A DNA stretch of 64,000 bases, from positions 62,001 to 126,000 of the forward strand of contig CAKSUM010000003.1 in NCBI GenBank assembly GCA_934501535.1, read 5' to 3'. The notes under the pieces were generated by a model. That model had not been told where the DNA came from and did not search any database. It was given only the letters and a program-made list of their open reading frames with translations. Every line of letters starts with the position of its first letter. Positions within the stretch are counted from its first letter, which is position 1. A program made the translations under genes and the position numbers. Source of the DNA: an uncultured Clostridia bacterium. Its GTDB lineage: Bacteria > Bacillota > Clostridia > UBA1381. This document shows, piece after piece, positions 42,734 to 50,837 of the stretch.

Positions 42734-43534
42734 ATGCAAGTATTCAGACCGAAAGAACGGGAAAACATGAAAGTTGTAAGTATTCCGCTGCGCAGCATAT
42801 TCCCCAATCCGGCGCAGCCGAGAAAATATTTTGATTCAATAAGCCTTGAGGAATTGACAGCTTCAATTGAGGAATTCGGCGTATTGCAGCCGATTACCGT
42901 GCGAAAAATCCGAAAGGGCTTTGAAATTGTAGCCGGCGAACGGCGGTTTCGTGCGGCGGAAAATGCCGGACTTGACACAATACCGGCTATCATCATTAAC
43001 GTAGATGAAAAAAAATCGGCACTTTTGGCGCTGCTTGAAAATCTTCAGCGCGATGACTTGTCATTTTTTGAAATAGCCGAAAGCTACCAGAGCCTCATCA
43101 GAACCCAGGGGCTTACACAGGAGGAAATCGCAAAAAAATTAGGTAAGTCGCAGTCAACAATTGCGAACAAGCTGCGGCTTCTGCGCTTATATCCGCGCAC
43201 CAAGCGGCTCATACAGGAATACGGGCTGTCCGAGCGCCATGCCCGCGCACTTCTCCACTTAACCGACGAAGAGGCACAGCTGCTTGCCGTTCGCACCATT
43301 TATGAAAAAAATCTCAACGTTTCACAGTCGGAAGAACTGATAAAAAAGATGCTCAAAGCGAACTCCTCGTCATCACAGAAGTTCAAGCTGAAAAGTTTCC
43401 GGGATATACGGGTTTTTACCAACACCATTCGCCGTGCACTTGACATCATGCGCGACGGCGGTGTCGATGCCGACATGGAAACCAACTCGTTTGACTGGGG
43501 AATTGAATATGTTATCAAGGTCAAGAACGAATAG
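42734..43534 (+). CDS. noc: Nucleoid occlusion protein Noc (ParB family)
   Basis: The 266-residue CTPase-fold protein has the ParB N-terminal motifs (IFPNPAQPRKYF, ELTASIEEFGVLQPI, GERRFRAA, ENLQRDDLSFFE), the helix-turn-helix LTQEEIAKKLGKSQSTIANKLRLL and the Noc-type C-terminus RDIRVFTNTIRRALD...GV. Noc binds its own sites and keeps the division machinery off the chromosome. The neighbour rsmG favours Noc over the paralogue ParB. The usual membrane-binding N-terminal helix is short here (MQVFRPKERENM). Confidence 0.9.
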   Translation: MQVFRPKERENMKVVSIPLRSIFPNPAQPRKYFDSISLEELTASIEEFGVLQPITVRKIRKGFEIVAGERRFRAAENAGLDTIPAIIINVDEKKSALLALLENLQRDDLSFFEIAESYQSLIRTQGLTQEEIAKKLGKSQSTIANKLRLLRLYPRTKRLIQEYGLSERHARALLHLTDEEAQLLAVRTIYEKNLNVSQSEELIKKMLKANSSSSQKFKLKSFRDIRVFTNTIRRALDIMRDGGVDADMETNSFDWGIEYVIKVKNE

Positions 43535-43612
43535 CCGCCGGCTCATGCCGATTTACTTAAAGCACAGCCGGGTATTCCGTTCCGGGGCAAAAAACATTTT
43601 TTTACAAAAATC

Positions 43613-43664
43613 AAACGCATCTTCAGCCGCGCATATGTACGTACGGCAAAAGATGCGTTTTCTT
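43613..43664. terminator. Terminator between noc and radC
   Basis: AAACGCATCTT (43613-43623) pairs with AAGATGCGTTT (43650-43660); GCCG/CGGC pairs inside the loop. T-rich DNA follows on the plus strand. Confidence 0.75.
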
Positions 43665-43713
43665 CATTTTTCATTTTGCTGCGGTCAATCGGCGAACACC
43701 GCATAATCTCCGA

Positions 43714-44430
43714 TTACCGTTCAAGAATTTTAAAATTCTGCTGCAGGCTTATCACACGTTCGCCGGCAACGATTACGTGGTCAACCAGCCGCACATCGAC
43801 AAAATTAAGTGCAAGCTCTATCGCTTTTGTCAAATATAAATCCGATTTGGACGGTATGGGGTTTCCGCCCGGGTGATTATGCGCAAGCATCAAATAAGGA
43901 TACTTTTCATCTACAGCCACCTTTACCACATCACGCGTACGGAGTGTTGTTGCATTTATCGTCCCCTCCGACATTTTTCTGATTTTACGGACAACACAAT
44001 TTCTATCAAGCAGTAAAACATATGCCGTTTCATCTGTTTTTCCGTAAAACAGGCTCTTTATGTACAGGTGAATATTTTCCGGCGTAAGCCGCGCCTCCAT
44101 TATATCATTGACGCTGTTAATGTATTTGCGCGTCGCCGCCATGATTACTTTAAACAGCATCGCCGAGTGCTCGCTCAAACCGTCTATTCGGGTAAGATTC
44201 TCCGTATCCGCCTCAAGAATGTCCTTGAGTGAACCGTATTCGTTTAACATTCTGTGCGCCAGCTCATTGGTATTTTTCTGAGGAATCGCATAAAATAATA
44301 TCAGTTCGAGAAATTCATGGTCTTCAAGCGCATCAAGCCCGTATTCCAGAAACTTCTTTTTAAGTCTTTGTCTGTGATACTTATGAATATTTTCTTCGTC
44401 TTTTTTGTTATCTTTTGCTTTCTTTTCCAT
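43714..44430 (-). CDS. radC: RadC family JAB/MPN-domain protein
   Basis: The 238-residue protein has an N-terminal helix-hairpin-helix-like part (LEYGLDALEDHEFLELIL, ILEADTENLTRIDGLSE) and a C-terminal JAMM metallo-domain with LAHNHPGGNPIPSKSD. RadC proteins were tied to repair and natural transformation; the biochemical role is unsettled. The ATG at 44430 has AAGGGG 9 bases upstream; the frame is open further into glmM but without a site. 118 non-coding bases separate it from glmM. Confidence 0.92.
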   Translation of the reverse strand: MEKKAKDNKKDEENIHKYHRQRLKKKFLEYGLDALEDHEFLELILFYAIPQKNTNELAHRMLNEYGSLKDILEADTENLTRIDGLSEHSAMLFKVIMAATRKYINSVNDIMEARLTPENIHLYIKSLFYGKTDETAYVLLLDRNCVVRKIRKMSEGTINATTLRTRDVVKVAVDEKYPYLMLAHNHPGGNPIPSKSDLYLTKAIELALNFVDVRLVDHVIVAGERVISLQQNFKILER

Positions 44431-44548
44431 CAGTTTAAACCCCTTGAATTTAACAAATTGATTGAAACGCATGCAGCCGTTCGCCGTACTGCACACCTCG
44501 CTTATTTTCTGTAATCCGGCACAGCAACAGCGGCTGTTTGATTTCTTC

Positions 44549-45898
44549 TCAGCTGAGCCGCGCCTCAATTATTGCGGCAAGATACTGTGCTTTCTGCGTA
44601 ATAATATCAAGATTTTCTCCCTCAATCATAACGCGTACACACGGCTCCGTGCCGGACGCACGCACAAGCACTCTTCCCTTTCCGTCAAATTCCTCTTCGA
44701 GATTTTTTATCTCGTCAAGAATTACCTTATCTTTATCAAAATCCTTTTTCTTTTTATTGGATACCTTGGCATTTATAATGCACTGCGGCATCGTGTCATA
44801 AATCTGCGCCAGCTCAGACATTTTCTTACCGGACAGCTTGAGTATTTTCAGCACATTAAGCGCGGATACCAGACCGTCACCGGTAGTATTGTGATTAAGG
44901 AAGATGATATGTCCCGAGGCTTCTCCGCCGAGATTGTAGCCCGAACGAAGCATCTCTTCAAGCACGTAACGGTCACCCACGGAGGTCTGAACCGTATTTA
45001 TCCCAAGTTCCTTTGCCTTAAGTACCAGACCGAGGTTCGACATTACGGTTATAACCAGCGTGTTTTTACGCAAAAGCCCCAAATCCTTGAGATAATTTGC
45101 ACAGATAAGCATTATTTTGTCGCCGTCAATAACATTTCCTTTTTCATCGACCACCATAAGCCTGTCGGCGTCACCGTCAAACGCAAGACCGATATCTACT
45201 CCGACATTTTTTACATAATTGCACAAATCTTTCATGTGCGTTGAACCGCAGTGAAGATTAATGTTTGTACCGTTCGGGTGATTGTGTATTACAAACGGCT
45301 CGCCGCCGAGCGCCGATATTACTTTTGCCGCAGTCTTGCAGCTTGCACCGTTTGCACAGTCTATGGCTACGCGTATTCCCTGCAAATCGCAATCTATTAT
45401 GCTCTTTACAAATTCAATATAGTCGCTGACAGCCGTTTCGGAATGCTGAACAGTCCCCACATCATCGCCCGTCGGCAAATCAATCTTTTCGCTGTTATCA
45501 AGAATTATCGACTCGATGCGTTCTTCGATAGCGTCACTAAGCTTGTAGCCATTCGCATTAAAAATCTTTATGCCGTTATATTCGGCTGAATTGTGCGAAG
45601 CAGATATCATAATTCCCGCCTCAGCGTCATATTTGCGCGTCAGGTACGCAACCGCCGGTGTAGGTATAATTCCCAGCGTTACTACCTTTGCACCCACCGA
45701 GCAAAGTCCGGCAGCCAGTGCAGCCTCCAGCATATCGCAGGATATACGTGTATCTTTTCCTATAAGTATCTTGGGTTTTCTGTGAGATTCTTCTGTCAGC
45801 ACAAATGCAGCTGCCTGACCTATTTTAAACGCCAGCTCACATGTGAGTTCCTGGTTTGCGACGCCGCGCGCGCCGTCCGTTCCGAATAATCTTCCCAT
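44549..45898 (-). CDS. glmM: Phosphoglucosamine mutase
   Basis: The 449-residue enzyme converts glucosamine-6-phosphate to glucosamine-1-phosphate. It shows LFGTDGARG at residue 4, the phosphoserine loop ISASHNSAEYNGIK near 98, the metal loop FDGDADRL and the sugar motif GEASGH, plus RASGTEP near the end. In many relatives the loop reads ASHNP; here proline is serine. It lies downstream of glmS, joined through a hairpin array. AAAGGA is 8 bases before the ATG. Confidence 0.96.
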   Translation of the reverse strand: MGRLFGTDGARGVANQELTCELAFKIGQAAAFVLTEESHRKPKILIGKDTRISCDMLEAALAAGLCSVGAKVVTLGIIPTPAVAYLTRKYDAEAGIMISASHNSAEYNGIKIFNANGYKLSDAIEERIESIILDNSEKIDLPTGDDVGTVQHSETAVSDYIEFVKSIIDCDLQGIRVAIDCANGASCKTAAKVISALGGEPFVIHNHPNGTNINLHCGSTHMKDLCNYVKNVGVDIGLAFDGDADRLMVVDEKGNVIDGDKIMLICANYLKDLGLLRKNTLVITVMSNLGLVLKAKELGINTVQTSVGDRYVLEEMLRSGYNLGGEASGHIIFLNHNTTGDGLVSALNVLKILKLSGKKMSELAQIYDTMPQCIINAKVSNKKKKDFDKDKVILDEIKNLEEEFDGKGRVLVRASGTEPCVRVMIEGENLDIITQKAQYLAAIIEARLS

Positions 45899-45959
45899 TT
45901 TATCATTCCTTTCTGTGCCGCCGGCACAAATCCGTATTATCTGTAATTTATTTAATATT

Positions 45960-46270
45960 TTACTGTTGACTTTAGCTCATTCACATTACCACGTATTTCG
46001 GTACCTCACGAACAAAAAGCGGTGCTGTGGGCAGATTTATTCCGCTTGATTTACTGTTGACAGAAATTTGTTCACAGTGACGTTTTGACGTGAGCGGTGC
46101 CGTACATCGGTACTGCCCCGAGCGAAAAGCGGTGCTGTGGGCAAATTTATTCCGCTTGATTTACTGTTGACAGAAATTTGTTCACAGTGACGTTTTGACA
46201 TGAGCGGTGCCGTACATCGGTACTGCCCCGAACGAAAAGCGGTGCTGTGGGCAAATTTATTCAACAGTAA
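45960..46270. repeat. Three tandem copies of a hairpin-forming 110-bp repeat between glmS and glmM
   Basis: TTACTGTTGA begins each copy, at 45960 (diverged, 91 bp), 46051 (110 bp) and 46161 (110 bp). Copies two and three differ at two positions over 100 bp. Each copy is an imperfect palindrome: in copy three TTACTGTTGA (46161-46170) is mirrored by TCAACAGTAA (46261-46270), AAATTTG..CACAG by CTGTG..CAAATTT, and GCGGTGCCG by CGGTACTGCC at the centre. The last arm contains the final codons and stop of glmS. In the glmS-glmM transcript they give up to three stacked hairpins. Confidence 0.85.
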
Positions 46271-48065
46271 CTGACTTCGCAAGGTTTCTCGGCTTATCTA
46301 CATCAAATCCTTTTGCCGTGCATACATAATATGCAAGCAGCTGCAGCGGAATAATCGCCGGAAGCGGAGCCAGCATCGGGTCAATCTGCGGAAGCTTTAC
46401 TATTTCATTATATGCCGATGTATCGGACAGGCATGACGTAAACCCAACCGTGTAAGCGCCGCGCGCCGTAACCTCCTTTACGTTGCTGTTCAGCTTATTG
46501 CTGATGTCCGGGTCGGTGCAAACGGAAATCACAACAGTACCGTCCTCAATAAGCGCGATAGGTCCGTGTTTCAGTTCACCGCTGGCATATGCGTCGGAAT
46601 GAATGTATGAAATCTCTTTCAGTTTCAGCGACGCCTCCAGCGCAATAAAGTAGTCAAGCCCTCTGCCGAGGAAGTAAACATCGTGTTCGCCTGCAATCTT
46701 TTCGGCAAGTTTTTTTATATCCGAATTATTTTCAAGAATTTTCGATACAACGCTGTCCATATCCAAAAGCTGATTTTTTATATCCGTAAGCTTATTTTCC
46801 GATACGGTTTCACGCTTTTCGGCAAGATACATTGCAAAAAGGTAGAATGCAACAAGCTGCGTTGTGTACGCCTTTGTAGACGCAACCGCGATTTCCGGTC
46901 CTGCATAGGTGTAAAAAACATAATCCGCCTCACGCGCTACGGAAGATCCTACCACATTCGTTATTGCATATACGGTATTGCCCAGCTTTTTTGCCATTCT
47001 CAAAACCGCAAGCGTATCTGCTGTTTCGCCCGACTGACTTACCACGAGTACAGCCGTACTGTCATCAATCAACGGATTTCCGTAACGAAATTCCGACGCC
47101 AGGCACACCTCACACGGAAGCTTTGCCAAAGATTCTATCGCTTTCTTCCCCACCAGTCCGGCATGATATGCCGTTCCGCACGCAACAATGTACAGCTTGC
47201 GGATTTTATCCGAAAATTTTATATTATCAAGCGTCAGCGTCAGATTTTTGTCCAATCTGCCGCGGAGCGTATTGCGTATAGCCTGAGGCTGCTCATGAAT
47301 TTCTTTCAGCATAAAGTGGTCATAGCCCTCTTTCTGCGAAGCCTGAGCCGAAAACTGAACCTTATATATTTCCTTTTCTATCGGGTTTCCGTCAATATCG
47401 CAAATGCTCACGCTATCCTTAGTCAAGGTCACAAACTCTCCGTCATTAAGCAAATACACATCTCTCGTTTCCGACAAAATCGCCGGAATATCCGACGCTA
47501 TAAAGTTTCCGTCCTTCCCAAGACCTGCAATCAGCGGACTGTCCTTGCGCACGGCAACAAGTTTATCCGGCTCGGCTGCGGCAATTACGCCGATTGAATA
47601 GCTGCCGTCCAGTTTTGCCGCCGTTTTGCGTACAGCCGCCAAAAGGTCGCCGTCATAATAATAGTCAATAAGATGCGGTATAACTTCTGTGTCCGTTTCG
47701 GATTTGAAGGTATATCCCTTTTCTTTCAGGAAGCCTTTTATAGCCTCATGATTTTCAATTATACCGTTGTGCACAACAGCAATTGTGCCGTCCGCATTGG
47801 TATGCGGATGCGAGTTTTTAACCGACGGCACACCATGCGTCGCCCAGCGCGTATGACCTATGCCGAGATTGCCCGACACCGGGTTTTTCTCAAGAATTTC
47901 ACGCAGGCCCGCGAGTCTGCCCTTTTCCTTTGCTATATTGATTTTGCTGCCGTCAAATACCGCAATTCCTGCCGAATCATACCCGCGGTATTCAAGGCTT
48001 TCAAGTCCGTTCAATAATAATTCCACTGCGTTCTTAGAACCGATATATCCAACTATTCCACACAT
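46257..48065 (-). CDS. glmS: Glutamine-fructose-6-phosphate aminotransferase
   Basis: The 602-residue enzyme makes glucosamine-6-phosphate from fructose-6-phosphate and glutamine. Cysteine 2 in MCGIVGYIG is the glutaminase nucleophile; GHTRWATHG and the two SIS domains (about 285-425 and 455-590, with SQSGETADT) follow, and the end RNLAKSVTVE is conserved. GAGGAG lies 10 bases upstream. Its mRNA carries a glmS ribozyme, so expression falls when the product accumulates. It feeds glmM next door. Confidence 0.98.
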   Translation of the reverse strand: MCGIVGYIGSKNAVELLLNGLESLEYRGYDSAGIAVFDGSKINIAKEKGRLAGLREILEKNPVSGNLGIGHTRWATHGVPSVKNSHPHTNADGTIAVVHNGIIENHEAIKGFLKEKGYTFKSETDTEVIPHLIDYYYDGDLLAAVRKTAAKLDGSYSIGVIAAAEPDKLVAVRKDSPLIAGLGKDGNFIASDIPAILSETRDVYLLNDGEFVTLTKDSVSICDIDGNPIEKEIYKVQFSAQASQKEGYDHFMLKEIHEQPQAIRNTLRGRLDKNLTLTLDNIKFSDKIRKLYIVACGTAYHAGLVGKKAIESLAKLPCEVCLASEFRYGNPLIDDSTAVLVVSQSGETADTLAVLRMAKKLGNTVYAITNVVGSSVAREADYVFYTYAGPEIAVASTKAYTTQLVAFYLFAMYLAEKRETVSENKLTDIKNQLLDMDSVVSKILENNSDIKKLAEKIAGEHDVYFLGRGLDYFIALEASLKLKEISYIHSDAYASGELKHGPIALIEDGTVVISVCTDPDISNKLNSNVKEVTARGAYTVGFTSCLSDTSAYNEIVKLPQIDPMLAPLPAIIPLQLLAYYVCTAKGFDVDKPRNLAKSVTVE

Positions 48066-48174
48066 AATTTTAAAGCTCCTCTACAAAAAATATTAACACA
48101 AATAACAGGCAGGCGCATAAAAAGAAACAAAATCTTTCGTTTCTTTCTATCCTGTCAGTATTTACGTACGTTAT

Positions 48175-48311
48175 TCATTGCATAGGCGTTTGTTTACGGA
48201 TTACTCCGATGCTTTGTGCCGATGCTGCGACATGACTGCCGTGGGGTATCCGCCGATAATTTCGATAATCCCCAACCTCGTCAACCGCTGCCGTCATTCG
48301 GTTCTGGCGCT
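48175..48311 (-). ncRNA. glmS ribozyme (glucosamine-6-phosphate-activated)
   Basis: Reading the minus strand, the cleavage site A|GCGCCAGAAC starts at 48311/48310, followed by GCGGTTGACGAGGTTGGGG, ATTATCGAAATTATCGGCGG and a P3/P4-like region to about 48180. These are the core elements of the glmS ribozyme (P1, P2.1, P2.2). Glucosamine-6-phosphate acts as cofactor for self-cleavage, after which the message is degraded. It lies about 110 bases before the glmS start, in the leader of its own transcript. Confidence 0.93.
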
Positions 48312-48369
48312 TTTTTTAATAAATACTGTCCGACTTTTATATTTTTTGATGGCACAACAGTACATATGT

Positions 48370-48398
48370 ATTATATACGATTTTTTTTAAATTGTCAA
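48370..48398 (-). promoter_or_regulatory. Consensus promoter of glmS
   Basis: On the minus strand TTGACA (48398-48393) and TATAAT (48375-48370) with a 17-base spacer. RNA would start near 48363, about 50 bases before the ribozyme cleavage site. Confidence 0.9.
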
Positions 48399-48506
48399 TC
48401 AAAAAAGAAAATTTTACATAATATGGCTGAAAAGTATTGTAAATTCAAAATTTTTACAGTGAATTTTTCCGAAAATATTATAAAATCCCGGCTTTTATAA
48501 ATTGCA

Positions 48507-48537
48507 AAAGCGGCAGGATTTTCTCTCCTGCCGCTTT
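48507..48537 (-). terminator. Terminator of the surface polysaccharide cluster
   Basis: AAAGCGGCAGGA pairs with TCCTGCCGCTTT around a 7-base loop; the minus strand continues CTTTTGCAATTT. It ends the unit that enters the window at 64000. Confidence 0.88.
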
Positions 48538-48591
48538 GATACTTTACGTTATTACGGAACATTTTTCAAAAAGCGTTCTGCACTTCTTATC

Positions 48592-50709
48592 CTATTTATT
48601 CATAATTTCAACCGCCGCCGAAATTTCATCACAAATCACATTAATCGGTTTTTCGGTGCCGTGAACAACTATCTTCCACACACGGTTTTGCGGTTTATTA
48701 TCGTATTCGCCCTCACGGATACCTATTTTTATATTAATTGCTTTCTCTGTTTCTTCGCAGATCATTCTTGTGCGGCAAGACGGCTTATCAAGATAATCAA
48801 AACTTTCGCCGTCATCTTCGCGGAAAACATACTCGCTCTCTCCGTAAGGATAAAAATGCAGTATTATTTCTTCATCGCCGTATTGCGACATAAAATCTCT
48901 GTCGCGCCATTTGGGTATAATCGCGCCCTTTCTGATAAACAACGCTCCGCCTCTGCCCTTCGGAGGCATGTAATTGGAAATCGTGCAGTTTCCGTCATGC
49001 TCCTCATTCGTCCAGAAATCTATCCATTTTCCCTCCGGCAGATAAATCTCGCTTGTGAATGCCGAGATAAGCATACTTTCACCCAGCATATACTGATTTG
49101 CACAATCGCTGCATTTTTCGTCATTCTGAAACTCCAGCGCCATGGGGCGAATCATCGGCACACCGGTTTCATGACATTCTATCGCCGCCGAATATATGTA
49201 CGGAATTATGCTGTAACGCAGGCGCGCATAGAACGTATATGCCTCTTCGCACTCAGGACCTGCATACCACGGCTGATCCATACCTGCCCACGCATTATGG
49301 TGCGCCCACGGCGCAAGCATGCCGAAATGTATTGCGGCAATATCATGAATATTCATATCTACCGTTGTATTCATAAATCCGGACATCGCCAGATTTTCCA
49401 GCCATATCATGCTGCCTTCCAATCCGCCGTTGTCCCCCGTTGTGCACGCACCCCATCGCTGCTGACCGGTATATCCGCCGCAATAGTGAATAAACGGGCG
49501 TTTGTTCATTTGTTCCTTAAATCCCTCATGCATCTGCTTCATCAGTATTACCTGCGAGATATTATGCATTTCAAATTCGCTTTTTCCGTTTGTGTATATT
49601 TTATTCGGGTCAATCCTTATTACCATATCGGCAGGGTCAAGTTTAAATCCGTCCGCGCCGTCATTGACAAACTGTTTAAGGTGCTCATAAAACGCCGGGA
49701 TTTTTTCCTCTCCGGTGAGCCGGCTTTCCTCTCGGTCGCACAAATCATAGTTGACGCAAATCCATAATGCCAGGTGAAATCCGAACCGCCGCAGGGTTGT
49801 CGGGAAGTTTCGCACATACTCGCGTGAACGCATCCACGGTTCCATATGGAATTTTTTCAAATCCCACTTCTTTTCAAAAGAATAGTCATAAAATTTTTCC
49901 ATCCACCCCGGCTCAAGACTTACATTATCGCATGGAATATGCTTTTCGCGAAAACGCAGCATATCATTCATAATATCAAACTGATTCTGATGAATTTGCG
50001 CAATGTATGTAAGTCCGTACGCCCACTTCGGCAACAGCATACTTCTGCCGGTCAATTTTGTGTAACCGGCAATAATGTCTTTCATGCTGTCACCGTACAG
50101 CAGGTAAACATCAAGCTCGTCAAAATTTCCGAGAACCGTCAGCCGTCCTTTCGCATTATCATCAATATCGACAAAGTGACGGTCGGAGGCGGCTATAAAC
50201 AAGCCCCAGTTTTCATTGCTGTAAACAAGCGGTATTGCGATTTCGTCAAACTGGTATACAACCCAGTTCTGATACGAACCGCCGCGGTGCTGTATGCCGC
50301 TGCGCCCCGCCTCGCCCAGACCGTAGAATTTTTCGCCGTCATTGATTTTGAAGCTTATTCCGAACTTTTTTTCTGAATTTCTTCCGTTTAATTCTTCGTT
50401 CCATTCAAGCTTTATATCCCCCGGTCTGCCGTCAACATTAAGGCGGAACGGAATTTTATCCGCGAAACGGTTCAAAAAATAATTTTCTTCCGTTTCCCAA
50501 AATTCGTCATCCTCCTGCTGACGCGTACAAAACTCCAGTACCCTCCCCGATGGAAGCGTAATTTTGTTTTCCTCCGATTTTACCTTCCCCTGTCCGTCCG
50601 CCTCCGGCACATTAATTATGCCGTAACGCTCAAGATAATTCTGCGGCATGTCCGAATGAGCCGAAATTCTCACTATTCCGTCGCATATGTTTTTAATTGT
50701 AATACCCAT
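48592..50709 (-). CDS. GH31 family glycosidase (alpha-glucosidase/alpha-xylosidase type)
   Basis: The 705-residue enzyme has an N-terminal beta-sandwich, a GH31 barrel with nucleophile D358 in GFKLDPADM and acid/base D426 in CTTGDNGG, and C-terminal beta domains. GH31 members remove alpha-linked glucose, xylose or galactose. No signal peptide is seen, so it acts in the cytoplasm on imported oligosaccharides. The ATG at 50709 has AAAGGA 8 bases upstream. Substrate cannot be read from sequence; an alpha-xylosidase would fit xyloglucan use. Last gene of the cluster, 128 bp behind GH3. Confidence 0.9.
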   Translation of the reverse strand: MGITIKNICDGIVRISAHSDMPQNYLERYGIINVPEADGQGKVKSEENKITLPSGRVLEFCTRQQEDDEFWETEENYFLNRFADKIPFRLNVDGRPGDIKLEWNEELNGRNSEKKFGISFKINDGEKFYGLGEAGRSGIQHRGGSYQNWVVYQFDEIAIPLVYSNENWGLFIAASDRHFVDIDDNAKGRLTVLGNFDELDVYLLYGDSMKDIIAGYTKLTGRSMLLPKWAYGLTYIAQIHQNQFDIMNDMLRFREKHIPCDNVSLEPGWMEKFYDYSFEKKWDLKKFHMEPWMRSREYVRNFPTTLRRFGFHLALWICVNYDLCDREESRLTGEEKIPAFYEHLKQFVNDGADGFKLDPADMVIRIDPNKIYTNGKSEFEMHNISQVILMKQMHEGFKEQMNKRPFIHYCGGYTGQQRWGACTTGDNGGLEGSMIWLENLAMSGFMNTTVDMNIHDIAAIHFGMLAPWAHHNAWAGMDQPWYAGPECEEAYTFYARLRYSIIPYIYSAAIECHETGVPMIRPMALEFQNDEKCSDCANQYMLGESMLISAFTSEIYLPEGKWIDFWTNEEHDGNCTISNYMPPKGRGGALFIRKGAIIPKWRDRDFMSQYGDEEIILHFYPYGESEYVFREDDGESFDYLDKPSCRTRMICEETEKAINIKIGIREGEYDNKPQNRVWKIVVHGTEKPINVICDEISAAVEIMNK

Positions 50710-50837
50710 GCTTATTATCCTTTCAGTACACATGCGCAGTCCGTATCAATTCCCATCGGGTACGTGACAAAGCGGACTTTGCACCTTATTAATATTTTAG
50801 ATTATATCAAACGCTTTTTCAGCTGTCAAGGATTTAT

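Noticed and set aside
42541..42834. Open frame of 97 codons across the noc leader
   Set aside because: No ribosome site before its starts, and it runs in another frame through the beginning of noc.
45960..46270. CRISPR array
   Set aside because: Units are 110 bp, directly adjoining, with no short repeat and unique spacer pattern, and no cas genes are nearby.
46037..46282. An 81-residue open frame across the hairpin array
   Set aside because: The frame only exists because the repeat lacks stops; the 110-bp period shifts frame between units and there is no ribosome site.
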